Positions 10,211-19,405 of a DNA stretch of 21,770 bases are shown piece by piece; within the stretch, counting starts at the first letter, position 1; every line of letters starts with the position of its first letter. The notes below the pieces were generated by a model. The model was not told where the DNA came from. It ran no database searches and saw nothing but the letters and a program-made list of their open reading frames with translations. The position numbers and the translations under genes are program-made. Origin of the DNA: Tritrichomonas foetus (Eukaryota; Parabasalia; Tritrichomonadida; Tritrichomonadidae); assembly GCA_001839685.1 (NCBI GenBank), contig MLAK01001305.1, forward strand, positions 1 through 21,770. Direction: 5' to 3'.

Positions 10211-10217
10211 TAAATGA
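10211..10217 (-). promoter_or_regulatory. Putative initiator (Inr) of the kinase gene
   Basis: Read on the minus strand the motif is TCATTTA, about 13 bases before the kinase ATG. It matches the trichomonad initiator consensus TCA(+1)Y(T/A), which normally lies within about 20 bases of the start codon. This supports the chosen start. Confidence 0.5.
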
Positions 10218-10938
10218 AAAACGGAATTGAAAAATTTGAATAAATTATCTGGAAATATGAAATAAGCTAAACCAATCAGAGAGATATTCAAAATTGAAAG
10301 GTATGTGCAATTTAGACAATCTGGAAAAATATTGAATATCTGGTGAATCGAAATTAAAAGAACATTTGGAATTATTTTTGAAAGATATTTCTATGTGATC
10401 TTTCAATCATATAAACTCAATTCAATGATAATTCATTCACAAACATAGAAAATACAGAAAATGTGCGCATGAATTTGTGAGAATTCTATGTTTATTCAAA
10501 TTTCGATGAATTATTTGATAATTATCACAAATTTCCATTATCAAGTCATAACGAGTTTGAGAGTTATATTTATTGCTTTAATTTGACGGGATAACTTATT
10601 TCAAATTTCCTTAATTTGAAGCAAAGATCAGATAACCAAGAGCAATAAAGATACATTGAAATAATTGTGGTGTCAATCAGAATAGTATTGAAAAATTTAA
10701 GAAGTATTTCAATATGTTAAAATGAATTATAATCAAACTTTTTGAAAGCATGGCAATTGATTGTAAGCACTTCGTGATATCTTGCTAATATTTGGATAAT
10801 GATATCGGTTCGTATAGGTACGATACATTTCTAAGATAATCAATATTTTACCATTATTTCGACTAAGTAACTTTTTCAATACACTTTTTCAAATAAAAAA
10901 TCTTTGATGGGTTGACTTTCTCAAAAATAGTGGAATTT

Positions 10939-10980
10939 TGAATCATTTGACTATCAATTGTGAATCATTTGACTATCAAT
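10939..10980. repeat. Short direct repeat, two 20-bp copies
   Basis: TGAATCATTTGACTATCAAT occurs at 10939-10958 and again, identically, at 10961-10980, with a 2-bp spacer (TG). It looks like a recent local duplication. Confidence 0.9.
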
Positions 10981-11124
10981 CATTATTCACACTCTATTTT
11001 ATTGCATATTAATAAATTTCACTAATGTTTTATTATTCGTTTAGGAGAAAAATAATTGGTCCAGATGTATTGAATTTTATAAATAAATTGAATATAATTT
11101 CATTATTAGCAGATGTATACAAAC

Positions 11125-11146
11125 CAAATAGTCTTAACGTACGAAA
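11125..11146. repeat. CGTACG-containing 22-bp dispersed repeat, copy 1
   Basis: The core AGTCTTAACGTACGAAA recurs at 15595-15616 with a single T-to-C difference over 22 bp. The palindrome CGTACG appears nowhere else in the window that I can see. Its function is unknown. Confidence 0.75.
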
Positions 11147-11220
11147 TCACTAAAATGATCCTTATCATCAGTATTACTTAATACCATCAGTCAAAAATCA
11201 AAACCCAAATAGCTAAAAGA

Positions 11221-11319
11221 ATGACGAAAATTTCCCTTATCGCAAACTTCGCAAATGGCCGAATTCAAAAATATTTCGAAAATGATTCTGAAGAAGCTAT
11301 TGTTTCAGTTTTCGGGTGA
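11221..11319 (+). pseudogene. Possible remnant ORF, 32 codons
   Basis: An ATG-started ORF of 32 codons begins MTKISLIANFANGRIQKYF and stops at a TGA. Its base composition is richer in C and G than the DNA on either side, as in coding sequence. It resembles the first part of a truncated gene. I recognise no family, and it may be spurious. Confidence 0.2.
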
Positions 11320-11640
11320 ACAGCTTTCAGTCAATTGTTAAATCTATTTTTTATAGTTATGAGCCATATTTATTCATAGTTTTGAAATTTTGCAACAATT
11401 AAACCGAAAAAAGAGCGATTTTGGAGAAAGCCTAAAAAAAAATTGTGAGAAGCTTTTTTTCCAAGAATCACAAAGATTATAATACTGCTTCCCATAATTC
11501 TATTTACACTTCTTCTATCGATTTTTAATTAAAAATCGCGAAAATTTTGATAGTTTTAACTCAGTGATGTTGAATTAATTCAATTTCCATTTGACAAATA
11601 TGAATGTATTGAAATCTTTTCTGTCATAAAATTTTAGTAT

Positions 11641-11901
11641 ATGAAGAAAATAGACTGGCAGTCCTCAACAGCACATTCTCAAGCAGGGATACAGATACAA
11701 CGATTGAAAGACCAAATCAAGAAAAATGGAATCCAATATGTTTTTTTCCAGACTCGATGCCAAGTGAATTTTCTGATGACTCGCCATTTAGATGGCAAAA
11801 CATTCGTAATCTTCTCATTGATGCCTAAATTTTTTTTATTTATATCAAAATTATTAATATTTTTTTTATACTTCATTTTTGTATTTTGGAAAACATTATA
11901 A
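11641..11901 (+). pseudogene. Possible remnant ORF, 86 codons
   Basis: The first half (SQAGIQIQRLKDQIKKNGIQ) looks like ordinary coding sequence. The second half is a Phe/Leu/Ile run generated by T-rich DNA. This fits a decayed gene whose downstream part is now intergenic sequence. The start is an ATG with no clear initiator motif. No family is recognised. Confidence 0.25.
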
Positions 11902-12222
11902 TTTTCGATGGAGGGTCATATGATAATAAAAAGCACGATTTATGATAAGAAATAATCAAGATATTAATGCTATAAAATCACTTTTTATCTCAATAATTCT
12001 CAGAAATTTCTGTGGGGTTTATTTTTTTCTCACAATTTTTTTTTGGATTTGGTTTTCTCTGTATCTTGATTTTTAAATTATAATATTTATATATTATTAA
12101 TAGGATTACAATTAAATAATTTTTAGATGACAATAATATCAACAATTATTCATTTAGATCTCTCAATAGTCTTCTACATCTAGAGCTAGTTAGTTTGTAT
12201 ACATCTTTATTAGCCTAATACC

Positions 12223-12223
<1 letters not shown>

Positions 12224-12259
<36 letters not shown>
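12224..12259. repeat. 36-T homopolymer
   Basis: An unbroken run of 36 T on the plus strand. On the minus strand it would be a poly(A) tract, which could be the tail of a retroposed transcript, or just slippage expansion in AT-rich DNA. I could not see a target-site duplication around it. Confidence 0.9.
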
Positions 12260-13750
12260 CACTAGAATTGAGAAGAATGAATATTCATCATCACTTACAT
12301 ATAGAAATAACTGTTATTTCTGTATTTACTTAATGTATTGTTTTTTCATTATATTTCGAACGATTTGTGGTGAAAAAATATTTACATGATTTTCTGAATT
12401 CTGTTGATAACTTTCACAAAATTGAATTAACCACCGGTGTCATTGAATTAATGAATATTATCGGCATGAACTTTCTTTAACTTGTATTGTTCGGGGAAAA
12501 GAAGTTCCTAATCAAAATATGATTTCAACTTTCTTCATGAAAGGTGGTTTTCGAAGATAATCTGAACAATCATATTTTTCATTCTTTTTTATCATTGAAT
12601 TCCATACATAATCTAATAAAAACAATTTTTACATGATTATTCAATGATGTTTTGTTATTTTTACATGAAAGGAATAATATTGATTGAAAATCAAATTAAA
12701 TTGACCAAATATAATTGTTGATATTGTTTTTCTCACAATTTTTGAATTTCTTAATAACGATGTTCCTAAAAAAAAACTGTTTGAATTGGAAATTCTCGAT
12801 AAATCTCTCAAGAAAACAGCCAACATCTTCTGGATACTCTGATAATTAAAATTATTTCCCCATTTAACAATAATTAATTAATCATTTAGAATGAATTGTG
12901 GTTGGCTTTCAAAACGCAGGCACACTATGATTTGTGATATATTTAAAAAATAATTAATAAATATTAGTAATATAAATTTACTTTCATTTACTGTATTTCA
13001 AGATAAGAGATCATAACCATCTCGAAATATTCTGAGATATTTAATCACATTCTTTCAAAAGTATTCAAACTTTTGAATGTCCAGAGAAAATTCATGGCAA
13101 TCCAAAATCATCATGTATGATGATATGATGGAATTTTGAAAAGATTCATTACCCATACTACATTCAAAAAGTGGTAACTAAAATATTGAAATCACACTGG
13201 TTTATATGTTCTTGATGCTTACTTGTTTTTTAGAGTGTTGATCAGGAGAGCCATGATCAATATCTTAAAGTGGTGGGTTATTTGTCCTTGCATGCACAAT
13301 GGTGGACTCCATTTAACAACAAACATTCGATTAAAATTTGAAGCTTTTTAGTCACTTTAGAAAAAAATAAATGAATTAGTAAAAATTATTTAAATTTTAA
13401 TTTGATTTTTGATGTTCGGCTCCAGTTTTTTCGAACTAATGTTGCAATAGTGTTTCTCCGTGCATCAAAACAAATAAATATCATACTTTTTCATAATTTT
13501 TAACTTTGAACATTTTTCCTTTAAGCATCACACATGACCGATGTAGTTTTAATTGTCTTTTCATGAAAGTATGCTTTTTTCTCAAAAATGTACTTATTGT
13601 ATCTAAATACGAGTTATCTTTATTGAAATCTTTTGAATATATCTGATGGATTATGAAATTCGTCACAAAAAAAAGTGTATAAAAGTAATCATTTTATTTC
13701 TAAATAAAAATATTTCCCATTAGTATCACTATTTTGTGGACATATAACAA

Positions 13751-14253
13751 ATGGACAGATGGGTGATTATGAACATGTGCCAAAAAAGTTTTGAGCTCAA
13801 TAATGATGAACATATAAAACCAGTATTTTGGGATAAACGCTTTTTCATATCAAGATTGCGCTTATATTTTATATTTTGCAGAAAATCAAATTATATCTCA
13901 ATCATAGGCCACTCACTTGGCATCCTTTTGAATTCTCCCCATGAAACAGTTTATAATATATCGAATATATCCAAAGTGAAATTATTTAGTAAAGTTAAAG
14001 GAGAACCATGGTTTAAGAAGGATGAATATTTAGACTTGAAATTGTTGATGCGAAAGATGAAAATCAGCGAGTAATGCTATCATCTTATGAAGGAAAATGG
14101 TATAACAGGATAGTTTCCAGTGAAATAAAAAACCTTATCACTAACTCGAATAAAAAAGACTTTTGTATGATTAAAATTTCATGCACACTTTGCACAAACA
14201 ATATTTCACATTTAATAATTAGTATTAAAGAACATTTGGCGAATATATTATAA
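13751..14253 (+). pseudogene. Frameshifted gene remnant, unknown family
   Basis: Two long open frames meet here. The first runs from ATG 13751 to a stop at 14074. The second is open from about 14026, continues as LEIVDAKDENQRVMLSSYEG and ends at TAA 14251-14253, giving 72 codons from 14035. Both read as normal protein, and they join smoothly near 14031-14037 if one base has been lost (GAC-TTG reading as Asp-Leu-Glu). Upstream, around 13760-13795, the text also reads well in a third frame (MGDYEHVPKKF), so a second indel near the A/T runs at 13784-13794 is likely. Together that is at least 165 codons of a decayed gene. A GHSLG pentapeptide after a hydrophobic strand recalls an alpha/beta-hydrolase elbow, but no other hydrolase motif is visible and I do not assign it. 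Confidence 0.5.
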
Positions 14254-14736
14254 AGTTATGCATAAATTATAAAACTCAGGTTTTTTAATACCAATGAGAT
14301 AAAAAATATGTGAATTTAAAACAGAAAAAAAAAATAATAAATAAAACAAGACTGGTATGAATCGAATAGTTATTCTCAAAGAAAAGTATATCTGATTTAA
14401 AAGAGAGAATTAAATTTAAAAATATCATCTCAATACATAATTCAAATTAATAGTTCATAATTAAGGTTCACTCCCAGTAAATCAATCTTTAGATTTTGTC
14501 GATAATTTTTTGGCCAAATATCGATAAATGATAAGGCCAAATATTCACTTTTTTTAAGAGTTTGCTCCACTTTTTTTTACAATGAATGTAAATATTTATA
14601 GGTCAATCATATTTTTTAATTTGACCTTTCTATTGCTATTTTTTTTGAATAAGCAGTGAAACTTTTTCTCAAATTTGATATAAACCGCAAATTCTACTTG
14701 AAAATTTATGAAGGACGATTATCTCATTGTTTTAAT

Positions 14737-14743
14737 TCATTAA
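14737..14743 (+). promoter_or_regulatory. Putative initiator (Inr) of the PX gene
   Basis: TCATTAA with its A(+1) eight bases before the ATG matches the trichomonad initiator TCA(+1)Y(T/A) closely. A second, weaker candidate TCATTGT lies at 14723-14729. Confidence 0.6.
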
Positions 14744-14746
14744 AGA

Positions 14747-15163
14747 ATGAATTTAGATGCCTCTGTCATTGACGCCATCAAGGAGAAACAACTCGAAGGC
14801 TGCCCAGTAGACAACAAGATCGCACTCATCATCACAGGTCACCAAGAAGACGCCGCTGCAAAGGCCACATTTTTCAACACACGCTGCTACTTGTTCGACT
14901 CCAACGGTGCTGAACAAAAGACTTCAGAGGGACGCTATCGTTATTCACAACTTTTAGACTTCAACGATTCCCTCATCCACGATTATGGAGCAATCCGCCT
15001 CCTCCGCACTTTCCCACCAAAGAAGTGGGTCGGAAACAAAGAAGGTGATTTCGTCGCACAACGTATGGAAGCCCTCCAGAACTGGTTGACAGAACTTTGC
15101 CTCGATGAAGAAACTGCTCAAGATAAAAAGGTCCTTGCCTTCTTCAACTTAAACACTGAATAA
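14747..15163 (+). CDS. Small PX-domain (phosphoinositide-binding) protein
   Basis: This 138-residue protein is essentially one PX domain (about residues 24-132). Beta strands IALIITGHQ and FFNTRCYLFDSNG are followed by the binding motif RYRYSQLLDFNDSL (R65-Y66-S67 matching the family R-[YF]-S signature). The proline loop is FPPKKWVGNKEGDFVAQR (90-106, with K92/K93 and R106 in the positions that contact phosphate), then a helix (MEALQNWLTELCLD). PX domains bind phosphatidylinositol 3-phosphate and related lipids on endosomes. With no other domain this protein may be a membrane-recruited adaptor. Codons are GC-richer than those of its neighbours, suggesting higher expression. TAAA overlaps the stop (15161-15164), the usual trichomonad poly(A) signal arrangement. 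It converges with the RasGAP/VPS9 gene. Confidence 0.9.
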   Translation: MNLDASVIDAIKEKQLEGCPVDNKIALIITGHQEDAAAKATFFNTRCYLFDSNGAEQKTSEGRYRYSQLLDFNDSLIHDYGAIRLLRTFPPKKWVGNKEGDFVAQRMEALQNWLTELCLDEETAQDKKVLAFFNLNTE

Positions 15164-15164
15164 A
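15161..15164 (+). promoter_or_regulatory. TAAA polyadenylation signal overlapping stop
   Basis: The PX gene ends TAA followed by A, giving the TAAA tetranucleotide that in trichomonads commonly serves as both stop and poly(A) signal. Confidence 0.45.
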
Positions 15165-16262
15165 CTAATTGGTTATCTTCATTATGTTCCTCTTTCACCT
15201 CGCTTTCTCCCTTACTCGTTTTTCCGATATTTTTAATCTTCAAATTTTCTAATTACTTTTTTTTATTTTTTTTCCGTCTTTGAGGGTCTAAAATAGTGAG
15301 CGTATTCAGACGATGATGGATTCTCGAGTGAGGCCAAAGAAAAAAGTGAATGTATTGATTTCTTGAGCAACCGCCATTTTTAGATCACATGTCTATCTGA
15401 GTGATCCTACAAAATAGCTCTCGAAAATGAAGATATAAAATGCTCGTTTTTCTATTGAAATTTCAGACAGATCTTTATAATATTTCTGCACTATATTCAT
15501 GGTCATATACTGTGTTAAATATTTAAATAAGCTGTAGAAAATATGGGATTGTTACATAAGTTATTGTGATTTAAATGTTGACCAAATAAATTCTCAAATA
15601 GTCCTAACGTACGAAAAAATGGAAAGTTAAAACACTCTCGAGAAAGACAGTTAGTCATCAAAAGCAAAAAACTATGAATAAGCAAAAGTGTGCAATAATG
15701 AGAAACAGAAAACAATGAAACCGAGTGAAATAATAAAACAAAAGATTCAAAATTGTACTTAATGAGTTTATTAGTCTTAGCAATCAAAATCACCATGCTA
15801 GAAGATATTCAATGGACTTAAAAGATTTTACAATGCTAATATTTTTATCGTATTCAGGTCAATTTTCACCTGAAATTTATTGAGAACGTTCCTTTTCAAT
15901 CGAGCGTCCCAATTTATCCTTTATTAGACGAAGAAATTTTCGATAAACTGTAACCATTTTGTTTTACATGAAGGAAAAAATAGTATTAACCAATTTAAAG
16001 AAGCGACTGTCTTCAATTAAATCGAAAATCCTTATTTTACTTTTGAATATTTAAATAGTTCAATTATTTTTTTTTTTCCAATAGCTTATTCTTTCCATAT
16101 TCCATTTTTTTTGTTTTCCAATTATCTTCATATTTCATAATACAAATTTGATTTCTCTTTTTTTAATATTCATAATTCGATATTTATTCTAAATTATTTC
16201 GTAAAAAAAAAAAAAAAAAAACTCATAACTATCAGCTACTCTAAAAAAACATAAAAACTGAA
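15164..16262. other. Convergent intergenic region of 1.1 kb
   Basis: It holds the 3' ends of the PX and RasGAP/VPS9 genes, the second copy of the CGTACG repeat, and a 19-A run at 16203-16221. A 93-codon minus frame at 15515-15796 is Leu/Phe rich with no motif and is probably spurious. A short GC-richer patch at about 15295-15365 is open for some 25 codons (+) and may be a gene scrap. Confidence 0.55.
15595..15616. repeat. CGTACG-containing 22-bp dispersed repeat, copy 2
   Basis: The core AGTCCTAACGTACGAAA matches copy 1 at 11125-11146 in 21 of 22 positions and in the same orientation. The flanks do not align. Confidence 0.75.
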
Positions 16263-18641
16263 TCAGCTTTTTTCCGATACAACCTGCGTAATGAATTGGT
16301 CAAGTGAAGAAACATGATTAATAAAGTGTGTGAGTGCAATTGAATAAGAATCGCTCATAAACTTAATTTCTGTTTGTGGAAGTTCATGCAAAAAGTGTTC
16401 TAAGTACATTTTGAATGAATAAATGCAATTCAGTCCACTTGATAAAAGGGAATAATTCAATAATGGTGTCATTTCATCAGCTTGTGGTGCACCACCAATT
16501 GCCAAATCGAACATTCTTTGAATGAGGTTAATTGCCGACGATATATAAGAAACAGCTTCAAGTGGAATTTCTACAAATTCTGCACCGCGTAATTCAATTT
16601 CTATGAAATCAAATAAAGGTGGATGTGCGAAAATGTTACTCAATTTCTTTGGTGCAGGTTTTACACAAACTATGTCAATTGTTTCTTTAGTAACAATTGT
16701 TAGTCTTTCATCACCTTCAGAAAGACTTGGATTCATTTCAATGAAATCCCTCAAAGGCATCATTTGCATTAGCCATGTATGAAAATGGATTGCAACACCC
16801 GTTAAAGTATATGATGCAATTGGCATGATAAAATTCTTTAATTTAATCAAATAATTTGTGAAGAATTCATCAAAAACAGATTTTTTGGTCATCATATCAT
16901 CTTTTTTCTCAATTGCATTTGTTTCCAATGTTTTTTCATTTTCTAAAAACAATTGAAGAAGCGCCGAATAAATGATTGGATAAGAATGATCAGCTTTTTC
17001 ATTATAGGAAACAATTTCTGCATCTAATTGTTCCATCATTCGTGCTATTCGTGTCATTATTAAATTATTACGTTCAATGTATTCATTATGCCTCCTGATA
17101 TCATCTTGAAGATGGATTAAAACTTCATCATATTGACTCTCTTCGATATTTTTTAATTTCAAAACAAGATGATTCAAATATGAGTAAGTTTTATAGTCCT
17201 TATGAAGCTTAGTTTTCTCTTCATAGAATTGAATGTACTCATTTAATTTTTCGGGTATATTTTCATATATTTGGGCATTCGTTAAAAACTTAAATAGTGC
17301 ATATGATGCATCATTCAATTCATTCTTCTCAACTTTTTCAACTTGGTTATAAATAATTTCAGGTTTTTCAAAATCAAAATTTTTGAAAGTATCAACATTT
17401 TGAAGATCATATCGAAAGAATTCGAAGTTAACTTCTTTGTCAACTGGTATTTTTTCTCTCGAAACTAATTTGTCGCCATTCAGAATTTTAGCAAGTAGAC
17501 AAATATCACTCATTGTAAAAAGGAGAACCAAAGTATCAGTTTGAAGTAGTGACATTAATTTAGTCACTTTTGGACCTAGAATATCAGTTTTTTCTTCATC
17601 AATATCGACGAGCTTTTTAAGGAAATCTGCAAAAGGCACCTTTTTCAAATCTTCTATATCCCTTTCAGGAATATTCCTTAAAGATGCCTGAGTTGGATGA
17701 AGAATGAGTCTCAAGTGCTGTGCAAGAGAATTCAGTGTTTTCGTTGGTCCATTTGGCGACATGTTTAGTTGATAAGAAGGAGGAAGAACACAATAAGCTT
17801 TCGGTAATGAAATTGCTGGTATTAAAATACAATCAATGAATAAAATTTCAATCCTGCTCATTTTCTGTGCTTCAGTTGGTGCCAAATCAGAGAACTTTTT
17901 GAGAAGTAAACGTACATCTTGTGGAAAAGCAGAAATGTTGTCTTTCATACGGGAAATCATATCGCTTGCGTATTTGGTGAGCCTTGTGGAATGGGTGGAG
18001 TTTTCTCGAACAAGCTGAAGCATTGTATCGCCGATCGACAATTTCAAGAAATGATGAATCTTCGAGGCATGGATATAATTCTTGAAACATTCAAAAAGCC
18101 AGTGTTCCCTGAAATTTGTGAAGACATTTTGAGGCAAATTTTTGGCAACCTCCATCAAAAAATTGATATACGAATGGCGAAGCTCCAGGGACCAGCAGTG
18201 CCCAAACAGGGCCGGCAGAGTTGAGCAGGCAAGAAAATCTCTCGGTTTGACCTTCGCCGGAAGGAAAGGAACCAAATCTAATAGGGTGTCATTCGATACC
18301 TGCGCAAACACTTTTGGTAAATCCGGATGTGAATAAATTGACCTTATAAATGCATTGACGTCGTTTTTGAGAGGACCGAGCGTGTGAACGAGCTTATCAT
18401 TGACGAAAAATCCATCTGGCCTGATGAAGGGCAATAAAACGAAGTCACGAACATTTTGGGAAGTCATTCGAAGACAGTAACCTGATCGGAGTGATGTGAG
18501 ACACCTTTTTTCTTGCGTAGTCTTTGCTTTGTTGAGGAGATCGCGGCGAGCTGAAGAAATCTCGGAAAGTTGGAAAGTTCGAGTCGTGTCAATTTCTCGA
18601 CACTCTTCGTGATATGAAATTAAAGGTCGTATTTCTGTCAT
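16263..18641 (-). CDS. GAPVD1/Gapex-5-like protein: RasGAP-like domain plus VPS9 domain
   Basis: This is a 792-residue protein. Residues about 95-392 are RasGAP-like: FLACSTLPALFGHCWSLEL lines up with the GAPVD1 segment around its LYGNC motif, FIDCILIPAISLP (268-280) with the family's FxxPAxxxP core, and CLLAKILNGDKLV with its last helix. Residues about 500-700 are helical. A VPS9 domain follows at about 660-785, with QADEMTPLLNYSLLSSG (D722 and Y730 in place of the Asp and neighbouring strand of GADD-type VPS9 motifs) and MYLEHF, then a Tyr-containing final helix (DSYSIALTHFINHVSSLD). VPS9 domains catalyse GDP release from Rab5-family GTPases on early endosomes. Animal GAPVD1 has this order but is nearly twice as long; the disordered middle is missing here. 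The RasGAP FLR arginine is absent (C271), as also appears to be so in GAPVD1, so Ras GAP activity is uncertain. The ATG at 18641 is the first in frame. Confidence 0.75.
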   Translation of the reverse strand: MTEIRPLISYHEECREIDTTRTFQLSEISSARRDLLNKAKTTQEKRCLTSLRSGYCLRMTSQNVRDFVLLPFIRPDGFFVNDKLVHTLGPLKNDVNAFIRSIYSHPDLPKVFAQVSNDTLLDLVPFLPAKVKPRDFLACSTLPALFGHCWSLELRHSYINFLMEVAKNLPQNVFTNFREHWLFECFKNYIHASKIHHFLKLSIGDTMLQLVRENSTHSTRLTKYASDMISRMKDNISAFPQDVRLLLKKFSDLAPTEAQKMSRIEILFIDCILIPAISLPKAYCVLPPSYQLNMSPNGPTKTLNSLAQHLRLILHPTQASLRNIPERDIEDLKKVPFADFLKKLVDIDEEKTDILGPKVTKLMSLLQTDTLVLLFTMSDICLLAKILNGDKLVSREKIPVDKEVNFEFFRYDLQNVDTFKNFDFEKPEIIYNQVEKVEKNELNDASYALFKFLTNAQIYENIPEKLNEYIQFYEEKTKLHKDYKTYSYLNHLVLKLKNIEESQYDEVLIHLQDDIRRHNEYIERNNLIMTRIARMMEQLDAEIVSYNEKADHSYPIIYSALLQLFLENEKTLETNAIEKKDDMMTKKSVFDEFFTNYLIKLKNFIMPIASYTLTGVAIHFHTWLMQMMPLRDFIEMNPSLSEGDERLTIVTKETIDIVCVKPAPKKLSNIFAHPPLFDFIEIELRGAEFVEIPLEAVSYISSAINLIQRMFDLAIGGAPQADEMTPLLNYSLLSSGLNCIYSFKMYLEHFLHELPQTEIKFMSDSYSIALTHFINHVSSLDQFITQVVSEKS

Positions 18642-19405
18642 TTGTTTTGTTTTTGCGTATTAAATTTTCAAAAAATGTTTTTTTAATTGTCGATTTTAAA
18701 TTGAAATGTTAGATGAAAAAGAATTGTTATATGAAAATGACATATGATTTGAAAAAAATCAAATTACTCCAATTTTGCGCTCATCAATACCGGAAAATTA
18801 TATTATTTATTGGATCAATCGTGATTTTTGAAGTTTAGATGAACCATAGTCTAACAAAATGTTTCATTAGATTTTCATTGATTCAATTGTTTCTAAAATT
18901 TGAAGAATCAGATGATGATTCATTCCCATAATTGAAACATTTTGTGACGAATTTTATACTGAAAATGTTGTTAAAGTAGCTTTATCATTCCTGATTTTGA
19001 TCATTAATTAACGGTCACCTTTATCAAAAAGTTTCACCAATTCCCTAAAAAATGTTTTTTTCAGCAAGAATTGGTAATTCAAAAATGTGAAATATTTGTT
19101 GATAGTAAACTACATATATAACTAAACTTATTTGCCAAATATCTAAGGAAAATATTAAAATCGAGGTTTATATTTTTTTACATTCACTAATTCAAAAATG
19201 TTTTGTCAAATCGGCTCTTTTTTCAGAGATACTTCTCGTTCAAAAAATATAAATCATTGAAATATTTGACTGTTTTATCGTAGGTTTATTCAATTGAGTC
19301 ACTCAATAGTTGATTTACCAAATTAACGATTACAAATAATTCAAAGGGTATAATCGTTTCATTCAATATTGTGAATAATCTCATAAATTTTTTTAATATC
19401 CATAA
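18642..19405. other. Divergent promoter region
   Basis: This 764-bp spacer separates the divergent RasGAP/VPS9 and phosphoesterase genes. It is AT-rich with no ORF of note. Initiator-like motifs for the plus-strand gene are at 19359-19365 (TCATTCA) and 19381-19387 (TCATAAA). For the minus-strand gene no good TCA motif is visible close to the start. Confidence 0.6.
19381..19387 (+). promoter_or_regulatory. Putative initiator (Inr) of the phosphoesterase gene
   Basis: TCATAAA fits TCA(+1)Y(T/A), with the A(+1) 23 bases before the ATG at 19406, slightly further than usual. Confidence 0.35.

Larger units (their letters stand above)
10201..14746. other. 4.5-kb gene-poor region with gene remnants and simple repeats
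   Basis: This very AT-rich stretch lies between divergently oriented genes. It contains a 22-bp direct repeat (10939-10980), one copy of the CGTACG repeat (11125-11146), a 32-codon ORF (11221-11319), an 86-codon ORF (11641-11901), a 36-T tract (12224-12259), an open stretch of about 50 codons at roughly 13190-13350 (+), and a frameshifted gene at 13751-14253. No intact recognisable gene is present. The right end carries the promoter of the PX gene. Confidence 0.6.

Noticed and set aside
13895..13925. GHSLG in the decayed gene as evidence for a lipase or other alpha/beta hydrolase
   Set aside because: Only the pentapeptide fits. No oxyanion, acid or histidine motif is visible, and the following sequence is unlike the family.
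15515..15796. 93-codon minus ORF rich in Leu and Phe as a small membrane protein
   Set aside because: The start has no initiator motif, the composition is what A-rich DNA gives when read in reverse, and no homologous pattern is visible.
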